Positions 32,528 through 41,920 of a DNA stretch of 64,000 bases are shown here, piece after piece. Location: assembly GCF_016127315.1 (NCBI RefSeq), contig NZ_CP065997.1, positions 6,138,001 to 6,202,000 on the forward strand, in the 5' to 3' direction. Origin of the DNA: Achromobacter deleyi. Lineage in GTDB: Bacteria > Pseudomonadota > Gammaproteobacteria > Burkholderiales > Burkholderiaceae_B. The position numbers and the translations under genes are program-made. Within the stretch, counting starts at the first letter, position 1. Each line of letters starts with the position of its first letter. The notes under the pieces are model-generated. The model did no database searches, was not told where the DNA came from, and worked only from the letters and a program-made list of their open reading frames with translations.

Positions 32528-32938
32528 TCAGCGCGGCTTCCAGGTCAGCCCGTCGGTCGAGCGGTATTCCGGCGTGCCGGTGCAGCAGCCGCCGGCGCCG
32601 AACGCCTGGCGGCCGATGAAGGCCTTCACGTAGCCCTTCTCCGCCGTCAGTTCCTGGCGCACGCAGAGCGTGGGCAACAGGTAGAAATCGCCTTCCAGCA
32701 CTTGTGTCCAGGTGACATTGCCGCCCTCTGCCGGGTCCACCTTGTAGACCTTGCATTCATGCATCAGCAGGTGGATGGGCTTGCCCGCCAAGGTGCCCTT
32801 GAACTGGAGTTCGGGCGGCGTCTCCTGCGTGGCCAGGGTCTCGGCCGTCAAGCGGGACACGGCGGGCGGCGGCAGCGACGAATCGCAGCCCGCCAGCGCA
32901 ACCGCCGCGCACAGGGCAAGGCGGGCGGCGCGTGTCAT
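32528..32938 (-). CDS. Putative lipoprotein of unknown function
   Basis: 136 residues with a lipoprotein signal ending VALAGC (Cys18). The mature part has several Cys (KVYK context MHECKVY, LPTLCVRQ, GAGGCCTGT) that could form disulfides. I recognise no family. It starts 12 bp after the glutaredoxin-like gene stop and is probably cotranscribed with it. It converges on the AraC gene. Confidence 0.68.
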   Translation of the reverse strand: MTRAARLALCAAVALAGCDSSLPPPAVSRLTAETLATQETPPELQFKGTLAGKPIHLLMHECKVYKVDPAEGGNVTWTQVLEGDFYLLPTLCVRQELTAEKGYVKAFIGRQAFGAGGCCTGTPEYRSTDGLTWKPR

Positions 32939-32950
32939 GGCGCGGCCCGG

Positions 32951-33325
32951 TCAAGCCACGTTTGCGTAGCGTTGTTCAAGGTACGCGATGATGTCGTTGG
33001 ACTCGTACATCCAGCGCGTGCCGCCCGCTTCTTCGATGCGCAGGCACGGCACCTTGACCTTGCCGCCGCCGGCCTGCAATTCAGCGCGCGCCTGGGGATC
33101 CCCCTTGGCATCGCGCAGCGCGACGGGCACGTTCAGGCGATGGATGGCGCGCCGCGTCTTGACGCAGAACGGGCAGGCATGGAATTGGTAGAGCGACAGC
33201 GCGGTCGCCTCGCGGTCGACGGCGGCCTGGCCCTGCGCCGAGCGTTGCTGCGGGCGCGGACGTGTCAGCGCATCGCCCAGAACAATCAATTGACCCAAAC
33301 CGACACGCAAGGCTTTGACAATCAT
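32951..33325 (-). CDS. Glutaredoxin-like / GST N-terminal thioredoxin-fold protein
   Basis: 124 residues. After an N-terminal extension of about 45 residues with a hydrophobic stretch (LRVGLGQLIVLGDAL) comes a glutaredoxin fold with ALSLYQFHACPFCVKTRR (CPFC active site). VPCLRIEEAGG then has the cis-Pro, and YESNDIIAYLEQRY closes the GST-N pattern. It probably exchanges disulfides using glutathione. The start is the ATG at 33325; a TTG three codons upstream is in frame. First gene of a two-gene unit with the lipoprotein. Confidence 0.82.
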   Translation of the reverse strand: MIVKALRVGLGQLIVLGDALTRPRPQQRSAQGQAAVDREATALSLYQFHACPFCVKTRRAIHRLNVPVALRDAKGDPQARAELQAGGGKVKVPCLRIEEAGGTRWMYESNDIIAYLEQRYANVA

Positions 33326-33495
33326 GGATGGCAACTTGAAACGAAAAGAGGCCTTGAGTCTAGCCGATTCGCGGCGACAGGCGGTTTACGCCCGCCTTGC
33401 CATCGCCCCTTCCCCGCGGCGGGCCCGCTGCCGGGCCGGCCCGCCGCACGCTGCCCCAAGGGCCTGTTCACCCAAAAAGGCGCCTGGCACAGGTC

Positions 33496-34389
33496 CTAGA
33501 ACGGAATCGCCAGCTTGACGTACAACTGCGCGCCTTCCGGCCGGTTCTTGACCTGGAATTCCTGCTGCCACTTGGCGGTGAACAGCCAGCCGCGGTCGTT
33601 CATGTAGCGCACCGACGGCCCCACCCCAAAGGCGCGGGCGCGGCCGGCGGCGCTGTTGGGGCCGTTGTCGTCGGTGACCTGCTGGAAGGCATGGCCGCCC
33701 ACGCCCAGCACCCAGCCCTTGCCCACGCCCCAGCCCAGCGCGTAGTCGGCGTGGATGGCCTGGCCGGAACGGGTGTCGGTGGCGCTGTTGCGGAAGTTGA
33801 AGTCGTACATCAGCTTGAGGTCGGCGTTGAAGCCGTCGGGGCTGATGCGGCTGAGCGCGAACACGGGCTGGGCGGTCCAGTAGTTCTTGCCCAGGCTGGA
33901 CGGGTCCTTGCGGTCGTATTCGCCGGTGGGCGCGTACATGTCCAGGCCAACCACGTAGTGCAGCGATTCGGACAGGTGATAGCCGAGCGCCACGCCCAGC
34001 GTCATGTCGCCCAGGCCGGTGCTGCGGTAGCGCTGGCCGCCGGCCTTGAAGGTGACGTCCAGCAGCGGCGCGATGGCATGGAAGGCCAGCTGGCCGCCGA
34101 ACACCTGCTGTGGCGTGACCCAGATCAGGCGCGGGGCCAGCACGTTGACGTCGACCTTGAAGTCCGGCACCGGCAGGCGCTCGCCGTCGTTGCCGCGCAG
34201 CTTGTCGTAGCGGGCGCCGCCGCCATAGACCAGCATGTGCACGCCGGGCGGCGGCAGCGCGCCCGACATGAAGTTCTCCAGGCCGTCCGGATAGATGCCC
34301 AGGCCGCCGCCTTCAGTGGCGTGCGCCACGCCGCCGGCCAGCGCCAATGCCGCGGCGCAAGCCAGCCGGCGTGTCAGGTGTCTGCTCAT
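33496..34389 (-). CDS. Outer-membrane transporter, phenol-degradation MetA/SphA type (COG4313)
   Basis: 297 residues. The Sec signal MSRHLTRRLACAAALALAGG is cleaved near AHA-T. The mature protein starts EGGGLGIYPDGLENFMSGAL, the hallmark of MetA-pathway outer-membrane proteins linked to aromatic degradation operons, and consists of alternating beta strands ending AQLYVKLAIPF. It likely helps a hydrophobic aromatic substrate enter. The ATG overlaps the stop of the preceding gene by 4 bp and has AGGAG upstream. Last gene of the five-gene operon. Confidence 0.87.
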   Translation of the reverse strand: MSRHLTRRLACAAALALAGGVAHATEGGGLGIYPDGLENFMSGALPPPGVHMLVYGGGARYDKLRGNDGERLPVPDFKVDVNVLAPRLIWVTPQQVFGGQLAFHAIAPLLDVTFKAGGQRYRSTGLGDMTLGVALGYHLSESLHYVVGLDMYAPTGEYDRKDPSSLGKNYWTAQPVFALSRISPDGFNADLKLMYDFNFRNSATDTRSGQAIHADYALGWGVGKGWVLGVGGHAFQQVTDDNGPNSAAGRARAFGVGPSVRYMNDRGWLFTAKWQQEFQVKNRPEGAQLYVKLAIPF

Positions 34390-36014
34390 GTTCCGCTCCT
34401 GCCCCCGCGGGGCGCGAGATGTTGTGCGACGAGATAGCCGGAACCGCCGCCCAGTCCGGGACCCGGGTGGGTGGCGGCGCCGATGTGGAAAAGGTTGCGC
34501 AGCGGCGTGCGGTGTCCGCGCGCGCCATGGCTGCCGGCAAAGGGCCGCAGCCAGAAAAACTGGTCGGGCGAACAGACACCCGAATACGGATCGCCGCCCA
34601 CCAGGTTGCAGTTCAGCGCCTCCAGGTCGGCCGGCGAGTAGCTGCGGCGGCCGATGACGCGCTGCGCCAGGCCCGGCATGACCTGCTCCAGGCGCGCCTG
34701 CACGCGGTCGGCGACGGCTTCGCGCAGGGCCTCGGTCCAGCGGCCGTCGGCGGGCGTCTCGATCTGGCCGGCGGCGTCGCCTTTGACGCGCACCGGCAGT
34801 TCCTGCATCTGCACCCACAGGATCCAGCCGCCGGCCGGCGCGCGCGACGGGTCGACGGCGACCGGCTGGCCGATGGCCAGCGTCGGCCGCGCAGGCAGCA
34901 GGCCATTGTTGGCTTCGGTGACCGAGGCGCAGACCTGCTCCATGCTTTCCGTCAGGTGCACCAGCGGCACGTGGCGCAGTTCCGGCGTGCGCCAGTCGGG
35001 CGGCGCGTCGAGCGCGAAGTGGATCTGCATGCCGCCACGGCCGTGGCGGTAGCCGGCGGCGCGGCGCCGCACCGGCTCCGGCGCGTCGGGCAGCAGCGTG
35101 CCGTACAGCTGGCCCGGCGTGACGTTGCAGACCACGGCTTCGCTGGCGCGGTATTCGCGGCCGGCGGCCACCACGCCGACGGCGCGGCGGCGGCGGCCCT
35201 CGCCGCGCGTCAGGATGCGTTCGACCGCGCAGCCGGTCAGCAGCTGGCCGCCGTGGTGTTCGATCACCTTGGCCAATGCGTCCACCACGCCCTGGCTGCC
35301 GCCCTTGACCACCGGCATGCCGCCGGCCACCACCGCGGCGAAGGTCAGTTTGCCGATCAGCGCCGAACAGGCGTCGTCCGGGCCCAGGCCGGTGTGCAGC
35401 ACCCACGGCGCGATCAGCGCGCGCACGGCGTCGGATTGCAGTTCGCGGTTCGACCAGCGGCGAAAGCTCTCCAGCGAATCGGCGGCGAACGCCATCAGGC
35501 CGTCCAGGCCGCGCCGGCGCCACTCGCCGAACAGCAGCTTGAGCATGCCGGCGCCATAGGGGTTCTGCCCCAGCAGGCCGAAGGTCAGCGCGGCGTCTTC
35601 GCCGAACAGGCGTTGCGCCATGGCGCCGAAGGCGGCGCCGTCGCCGGGCGCCCAGGCGTCCAGGCGCCGCGCGCTGTCCGCGATGTCCTGCTTGAGCGCG
35701 ATGCCGCTGCCGTCGGGCAGCACCAGGCCGGTGGTGTAGTCGCACTGGGCGAATTCCAGGCCGGCCGCTTGCAACGCCGGCTTGAGGGCGGCGTAGGCGG
35801 GACTGCCGACGAACAGCGGGTACCAGCTGGACAGCACGTCGTGGCGGTAGCCGGGAAACAGCTCTTCGGTACGGATGCAGCCGCCCAGGCGGTCGTTGCG
35901 TTCCAGCACCAGCACCGATTTGCCGCGCTGCGCCAGCAGCGCCGCGCACACCAGCGAATTCATGCCGCTGCCCACCACGATGATCTGGGCGTCGGACGCT
36001 GAAGGTAAGGACAT
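34386..36014 (-). CDS. FAD-dependent oxidoreductase, phytoene-desaturase/CrtI-like (COG1233)
   Basis: 542 residues. The N-terminal Rossmann motif is VVGSGMNSLVCAALLAQRGK followed by VLERNDRLGGCIRTEE, and the C-terminal FAD motif is LFHIGAATHPGPGLGGGSGY. It belongs to the CrtI/amine-oxidase-like group. No carotenoid genes are present, so it probably acts on a product of the StyA-like monooxygenase. GGAG lies about eight bases before the ATG. It ends overlapping the outer-membrane transporter gene and starts 92 bp after the flavin reductase gene. Confidence 0.87.
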   Translation of the reverse strand: MSLPSASDAQIIVVGSGMNSLVCAALLAQRGKSVLVLERNDRLGGCIRTEELFPGYRHDVLSSWYPLFVGSPAYAALKPALQAAGLEFAQCDYTTGLVLPDGSGIALKQDIADSARRLDAWAPGDGAAFGAMAQRLFGEDAALTFGLLGQNPYGAGMLKLLFGEWRRRGLDGLMAFAADSLESFRRWSNRELQSDAVRALIAPWVLHTGLGPDDACSALIGKLTFAAVVAGGMPVVKGGSQGVVDALAKVIEHHGGQLLTGCAVERILTRGEGRRRRAVGVVAAGREYRASEAVVCNVTPGQLYGTLLPDAPEPVRRRAAGYRHGRGGMQIHFALDAPPDWRTPELRHVPLVHLTESMEQVCASVTEANNGLLPARPTLAIGQPVAVDPSRAPAGGWILWVQMQELPVRVKGDAAGQIETPADGRWTEALREAVADRVQARLEQVMPGLAQRVIGRRSYSPADLEALNCNLVGGDPYSGVCSPDQFFWLRPFAGSHGARGHRTPLRNLFHIGAATHPGPGLGGGSGYLVAQHLAPRGGRSGT

Positions 36015-36106
36015 CACAGGCTCCGGCCGGTCACGCGGACCGGGAAGGTTGATGAAGCAAGAACGCGCGGGGTGCCGGACTTGTCGCGCCATCACGCGCT
36101 GGCGCG

Positions 36107-36610
36107 TCAGGTCAGCGCGGTGAAGCGTCCCGCGTGGAACACCAGCGGCGTGGCCTCCAGGCTGGCCACGCGCAGCACCCGGCCGAACAGCAGCAGGTGG
36201 TCGCCGGCCGGGCTCTGCTGATCGTTGGCGCAGACCAGCGTGGCCACCGCGCCGGCGATGGCGGGCACGCCCTCGGGCACCTCGTGCAGCTCGGCGCCCT
36301 CGAACTTGTCCGGCACCGCCGGGTCGGCGAAGCGCCGCGCCAGCGCCTCCTGGCCGCAGGCCAGCACGCTGATGGTGAAGTGGTCGCAGTCGCGGAACGC
36401 CGCCAGGTTGGGCGAGCGGTTCACCAGGCTCCACAGCACCAGCGGCGGATCGAGCGACAGCGAGGCGAACGAGTTGATGGTCAGCCCGACCTTGCGGCCG
36501 TCCGGACAGCGCGTGGCGACGATGGCCACGCCGGTCGGGTAGCTGCCCAGCACGCCGCGCAGGACCTTGGGATGCAGGTCGGTGCTGCCCCAATCCAGGG
36601 CCGCCATCAC
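36107..36610 (-). CDS. Flavin reductase, StyB/HpaC-like partner of the monooxygenase
   Basis: A 167-residue flavin reductase domain protein. The segments GSYPTGVAIVATRCPDGRKV, GLTINSFASLSLDPPLVLWS and FTISVLACGQEALARRFAD follow the family pattern, with the usual late GDHLLLFGRV. It supplies reduced FAD to the monooxygenase encoded immediately upstream; the two genes overlap by 4 bp, which argues for a fixed ratio. Length is close to StyB (about 170). Confidence 0.92.
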   Translation of the reverse strand: MMAALDWGSTDLHPKVLRGVLGSYPTGVAIVATRCPDGRKVGLTINSFASLSLDPPLVLWSLVNRSPNLAAFRDCDHFTISVLACGQEALARRFADPAVPDKFEGAELHEVPEGVPAIAGAVATLVCANDQQSPAGDHLLLFGRVLRVASLEATPLVFHAGRFTALT

Positions 36611-37848
36611 GCCGCCGCCCGGGTGGATTTCTCAGCGATGAAGGCCTCGCAGGCCGTGGCGTCGGTCCACCACGGGAAGAAGCTGGGCGGATGGTTGAAG
36701 CCGTTGGCGACGGCGCTGGCCAGCGCGGGCGCATCGCCGGCGGCCTGCAGCAGCTGCAGCAGGTGCGGCGGCGGCGGCAGCAGCATCGAGTTGGTCCAGT
36801 CGACCACGGCGCTGGCGTAGTCCCAGAAGCGCTCGAAGGTCTGCTGCATCCACTCGGCCGCGAAAGCCTGGTCGCCGCGCGCCAGGATCGCCTCCAGATA
36901 GACGGCGCAGGCCTTGGTGGCGTTGTTCGAGCCCTGGCCCGTGATGGGGTCGTTGGTGACCACGGCGTCGCCCAGCCCGAACACCAGGCGGCCGGACGGC
37001 AGCGTCATGACCGGCTTGCGCACCGTGGGCGCGAAGCTGCCGGCCAGGATGCCGTTGGCATCGGTCAGCTCGACCGACGCGCAGCGCTCGGCCTCCCAGG
37101 GCAGGAAGGTGCGCAGGATGTCCAGACTCCTGGCCAGGTGATCCTGCGGCGTCTTGATATCGCGCCAGCAGTCCATCGGGCCGCCCGGCACGCCTTCGAA
37201 CACCATGATTTCGCAGGGGCCGGTGGTGGTGAGCGCGGGGAACACGAAGTACTCGCCGACGCCGGGGATCAGGTTGAAGGCGACCCGCGAGAACACCGGC
37301 GCCGGGCGCATGCCGTGCACGTAGGTCAAGGCCAGCGCGCGCTGCGGCTTGTCGAAGCGCGAGCGCGCGGTGTCGCGCTCGAACAGCTTGACCACGTCGC
37401 CCTTGCCGGCGGCCAGCAGCACCAGGTCGTGCGAGGCCGCCAGCAGTTCCAGTTCGGCCACGCCGCCGTCCTGGATCAGCAGCCGGCCGCCGCGCGCCGC
37501 GAACAGTTCCATCCAGGCGGGCATCTTGATGCGCTGGTCCACCGCCTGGGCCGGGCGGTCCAGGCGCGCGGCCCAGTCGATCAGCTTGTGGCCGGGGCGC
37601 TCGGGGTGCGGCACGGCCAGGCCGATGCCTTCGACCGGCGGACACGCGGCTTCCCACTGGTTCAGGCCCAGGTCGCGCTCGATCTGCAGCGAGGCATCGA
37701 ACATGCACTGGCTGGACATGACCTTGCCGCGGCGGATGTCGTCCGGCTCGCGGTTGGTGACCACGGTCACCTCGTAGCCCTTGTCCAGCAGGCCCAGTGC
37801 CAACGGCAGGCCGGCCTGCCCGCCTCCGACGATTGCGATTCGACGCAT
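36607..37848 (-). CDS. StyA-like FAD-dependent styrene/indole-type monooxygenase
   Basis: 413 residues, matching StyA length (415). The FAD-binding motif RRIAIVGGGQAGLPLALGLL lies at the N-terminus, and the second flavin motif is GLGDAVVTNDPITGQGSNNA near residue 300. Family members epoxidise styrene or oxygenate indole using FADH2 from a separate reductase. The ATG at 37848 has GGAG eight bases upstream. Its gene order SDR-StyA-StyB recalls indole-oxidation (iif/ind) clusters more than styrene clusters, because no StyC/StyD genes are seen. The substrate remains inferred. Confidence 0.9.
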   Translation of the reverse strand: MRRIAIVGGGQAGLPLALGLLDKGYEVTVVTNREPDDIRRGKVMSSQCMFDASLQIERDLGLNQWEAACPPVEGIGLAVPHPERPGHKLIDWAARLDRPAQAVDQRIKMPAWMELFAARGGRLLIQDGGVAELELLAASHDLVLLAAGKGDVVKLFERDTARSRFDKPQRALALTYVHGMRPAPVFSRVAFNLIPGVGEYFVFPALTTTGPCEIMVFEGVPGGPMDCWRDIKTPQDHLARSLDILRTFLPWEAERCASVELTDANGILAGSFAPTVRKPVMTLPSGRLVFGLGDAVVTNDPITGQGSNNATKACAVYLEAILARGDQAFAAEWMQQTFERFWDYASAVVDWTNSMLLPPPPHLLQLLQAAGDAPALASAVANGFNHPPSFFPWWTDATACEAFIAEKSTRAAA

Positions 37849-37915
37849 GATGGATCTCCAGTGTGATGTGCGGGCCCGCCACATGGGCGGCGGGCCGGTG
37901 AACGTCAGGCCGGCC

Positions 37916-38704
37916 TTATTCGGCCAGGCGCGGGATGGCGGGACGGGCCTGTTCGGGGCCCATGGCGGAATAGCCGCCGTCCACGGCGTAGTCGGCGCCA
38001 GTGACGAAGCTGGCGTGGTCCGACAGCAGGAAGGCGACCACCTCGGCCACTTCGGCCGGATCGCCGGCCCGGCCCAGCAGGTGGAAGTCGGCGGCGACCC
38101 GGTCGGTCTTGGCGCGGTCGCCGTGGGTCAGTTCATCCATCACGCGCGACCAGGTCCAGCCGGGCGAGACGGAATTGACGCGGATGCGGTCGCCGGCATA
38201 GTCCATCGCCAGGCTGCGGGTGACCTGCAGCAAGGCGGCCTTGGAGACCGGGTAGAGCCAGCGGCCGGTCTGCGCCACGCTTGATGAGATGCTGGTGAAG
38301 TTGACGATGGCGCCGCCGCCGGCGGCGACCAGATGCGGATGCACGGCGCGGGCGGCCATGACGGCGCTGACGACGTTGATGTCCAGGGCGCGCAGCCAGT
38401 CGGCGCGGCCGGAGGCGGCGCCGTCGTCGAGGTAGGTGGCGGCGAGGTTGACCAGGTAGTCGATGCGGCCGAAGTGGGCGGCGGTCTCGGCGACGGCGCC
38501 AGCCAGCTGGGCGTCGTCGGTGATGTCGAGCGGCCAGGCGCGGATGCCGTCGGGGTCGATGGCGGCGACGCGGGCGGCGCCTTCGGCGTCGATGTCGAAG
38601 ATGGCGACGCGCACGCCCTTGGCGCGCAGCGCGGCGACGACGCCGGCGCCGATCAGCGTGGCGCCGCCGGTGACGATGGCGGTTTTATCGGCCAGTCCCT
38701 TCAT
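37916..38704 (-). CDS. SDR-family dehydrogenase, first gene of the StyA-like operon
   Basis: 262 residues. The cofactor motif TGGATLIGAG replaces the common TGxxxGIG. VNLAATYLDD, a Ser in NFTSISSSVAQ, the Tyr-Lys pair in YPVSK and SVSPGWTWSRVMDEL complete the SDR core. In indole-oxidation clusters an SDR converts the dihydrodiol formed after oxygenation; a similar role is plausible here. It lies 67 bp upstream of the monooxygenase gene. The promoter of the operon must lie in the gene-poor region to its right. Confidence 0.83.
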   Translation of the reverse strand: MKGLADKTAIVTGGATLIGAGVVAALRAKGVRVAIFDIDAEGAARVAAIDPDGIRAWPLDITDDAQLAGAVAETAAHFGRIDYLVNLAATYLDDGAASGRADWLRALDINVVSAVMAARAVHPHLVAAGGGAIVNFTSISSSVAQTGRWLYPVSKAALLQVTRSLAMDYAGDRIRVNSVSPGWTWSRVMDELTHGDRAKTDRVAADFHLLGRAGDPAEVAEVVAFLLSDHASFVTGADYAVDGGYSAMGPEQARPAIPRLAE

Positions 38705-39168
38705 TTGTTTGCCTCTTGGGTTGCTGAGATCGTGAGGCGGATGTTGAGGGCGGGCGCGGGCGGGGCGGTAGCCGGATTTGGCGGTGGGTATCCGGGGAGT
38801 GCGGGTATTGCGGGGTGGGTTGATGCCCGTCAGGGGGGGATGGCCGGTGGCTGCTGTGGGTATCCGGTTTTTGCTTCGTATGTATGCGAGCGGGGAGAGT
38901 TGTGGCTTTGGGAGGAGGTGCTTCGTAGGTCGCCCCTCGGTCTGTCGCGCTGCTGGACCCGTGTGCAGGGAATGGAACTTTCAGGGCTGCCAATCTTGGC
39001 CGCGCGGGCGGCCAAGATTGGCGTCCAGGCGTTTGAGGGGGTGGCGAATGCGCTGCGCGCCGGTGATCGATGCATATCCATCTTCCGCAACTTGCGGGGA
39101 GATAGAGAGAGGTTGGCCATTCCACCGATGCGGGGAGCGGAGGGTGAAGCGCGTATCGGGTCGTGCGG
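38705..39168. other. Gene-poor region with palindromic element
   Basis: 464 bp with no supported gene. A 96-codon minus-strand ORF (38830-39120) has poor coding character and spans the hairpin at 38989-39022. The stretch is G-rich on the plus strand at its left end. It should contain the promoter of the leftward SDR/StyA operon. The composition and the hairpin suggest an intergenic repeat unit. Confidence 0.5.
38989..39022. repeat. Perfect 15-bp inverted repeat (hairpin), possible REP-like unit
   Basis: GCCAATCTTGGCCGC, a GCGG loop, then its exact complement. No U tract follows on either strand, so it is not a standard terminator. Such elements are often dispersed through a genome. Confidence 0.6.
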
Positions 39169-39798
39169 TCAGTCCACCCTTCTCCACACGCTGGCGAGCC
39201 AGGGTTGTTGTTCGCGCGGCAGGCCGTCGGGGCGGTAGTAGTGTTCGAGTTCTTCGAAGCCGGCGGCTTGCAGCAGGGTGTGCCAGCCGTCCAGGTCGTG
39301 GTAGGCGCCGTAGCGGCCGCGGTTCCAGCCTTCCTGGTTGCCGCCGCGGGGGTTGGAGCTGAAAAGGACGCCGCGGGGTTTTAGGGTGGCGCGCAGGTCT
39401 CGCAGGACGCGGGGCAGTTCCTGGGTGGGGACGTGGAACAGGACGGCGTTGGCGAAGATGCCGTCGAAGCGGGCGGCGGGCAGTTGCAGGTGCAGGAAGT
39501 CCTGGTGCCAGACCTCGCAGCCGCTGGCGGCGCGGGCCATGGCGACGAAGCTGGGGGTGCCGTCCAGGCCGACGGCGCGGTGGCCGAGGGCGGTGAAGGT
39601 CTTGAGGTCGCGGCCGGGGCCGCAGCCCAGGTCGAGGATGTCGCAGGGGGGCTCGCCCTCGATGTGGCGCAGCAGCGCGGCGATGTTCTGGCTGACGTCG
39701 TGGTCGCGCGTGCCTTGCTCGAAGGACTGGGCGCTGTCTTCGTAGTGGGCCAGCGTCAGCGAGGTGATCTTGGCGAGGTCTTCGGCGTCGAGTTTCAT
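39169..39798 (-). CDS. Class I SAM-dependent methyltransferase
   Basis: 209 residues. The SAM motif I is CDILDLGCGPGRDLKTFTAL (about 56-75), with acidic residue GLDGTPSF after strand 2 and QDFLHLQLPAARFDGIFANA for motifs II-III. The start ATG at 39798 gives MKLDAEDLAKIT; six extra codons upstream are possible. It lies downstream of pckG but after a strong terminator. The methyl acceptor is unknown. Confidence 0.85.
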   Translation of the reverse strand: MKLDAEDLAKITSLTLAHYEDSAQSFEQGTRDHDVSQNIAALLRHIEGEPPCDILDLGCGPGRDLKTFTALGHRAVGLDGTPSFVAMARAASGCEVWHQDFLHLQLPAARFDGIFANAVLFHVPTQELPRVLRDLRATLKPRGVLFSSNPRGGNQEGWNRGRYGAYHDLDGWHTLLQAAGFEELEHYYRPDGLPREQQPWLASVWRRVD

Positions 39799-39814
39799 GG
39801 GACGATTGTGCCGC

Positions 39815-39848
39815 AAAAAAAACCGCGCACGTCACCGTGCGCGGGTTT
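39815..39848 (-). terminator. Rho-independent terminator after pckG
   Basis: On the minus strand: 9-bp stem CCGCGCACG/CGTGCGCGG with a 4-nt loop, followed by T8. It lies about 50 bp after the pckG stop and overlaps the space before the methyltransferase gene. Confidence 0.9.
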
Positions 39849-39898
39849 GTGGTCGAGAGCGGCCGGCTAAGGTTCGGCCGACTGCATTGCGACCGTCG

Positions 39899-41755
<1,857 letters not shown>

Positions 41756-41786
41756 TAGGGTTATCTCCATACTAAGGCTAATGGCG

Positions 41787-41814
41787 ATACGGCCCCTTTT
41801 GAGTGGGGCCGTAT
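41787..41814. promoter_or_regulatory. Inverted repeat in the pckG leader/promoter
   Basis: ATACGGCCCC and GGGGCCGTAT, a perfect 10-bp stem around 8 nt (TTTTGAGT on the plus strand). It ends 32 bp before the pckG ATG, so it could be an operator or a 5' leader hairpin. A downstream U tract is lacking on the minus strand. Confidence 0.45.
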
Positions 41815-41920
41815 ACATGTTTGCGCCATCATACTTGCAGCGCCGGGTCGGCCGTCAACCCGACCAAACGGACGAGTTTGTCACCGGGTTTGTCATCGCT
41901 TTTTTCAATGGCTGGCGCGC

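Noticed and set aside
33496..35949. 817-codon minus-strand ORF that would fuse an N-terminal part to the MetA-type transporter
   Set aside because: Only the part from 34389 has a signal peptide and family pattern; the upstream part is an off-frame reading of the CrtI-like gene, which overlaps the transporter by 4 bp.
38830..39120. 96-codon minus-strand ORF in the gene-poor region
   Set aside because: It reads through the 15-bp inverted repeat, is rich in Ser/Pro/Arg and has no ribosome site; more likely part of an intergenic repeat.
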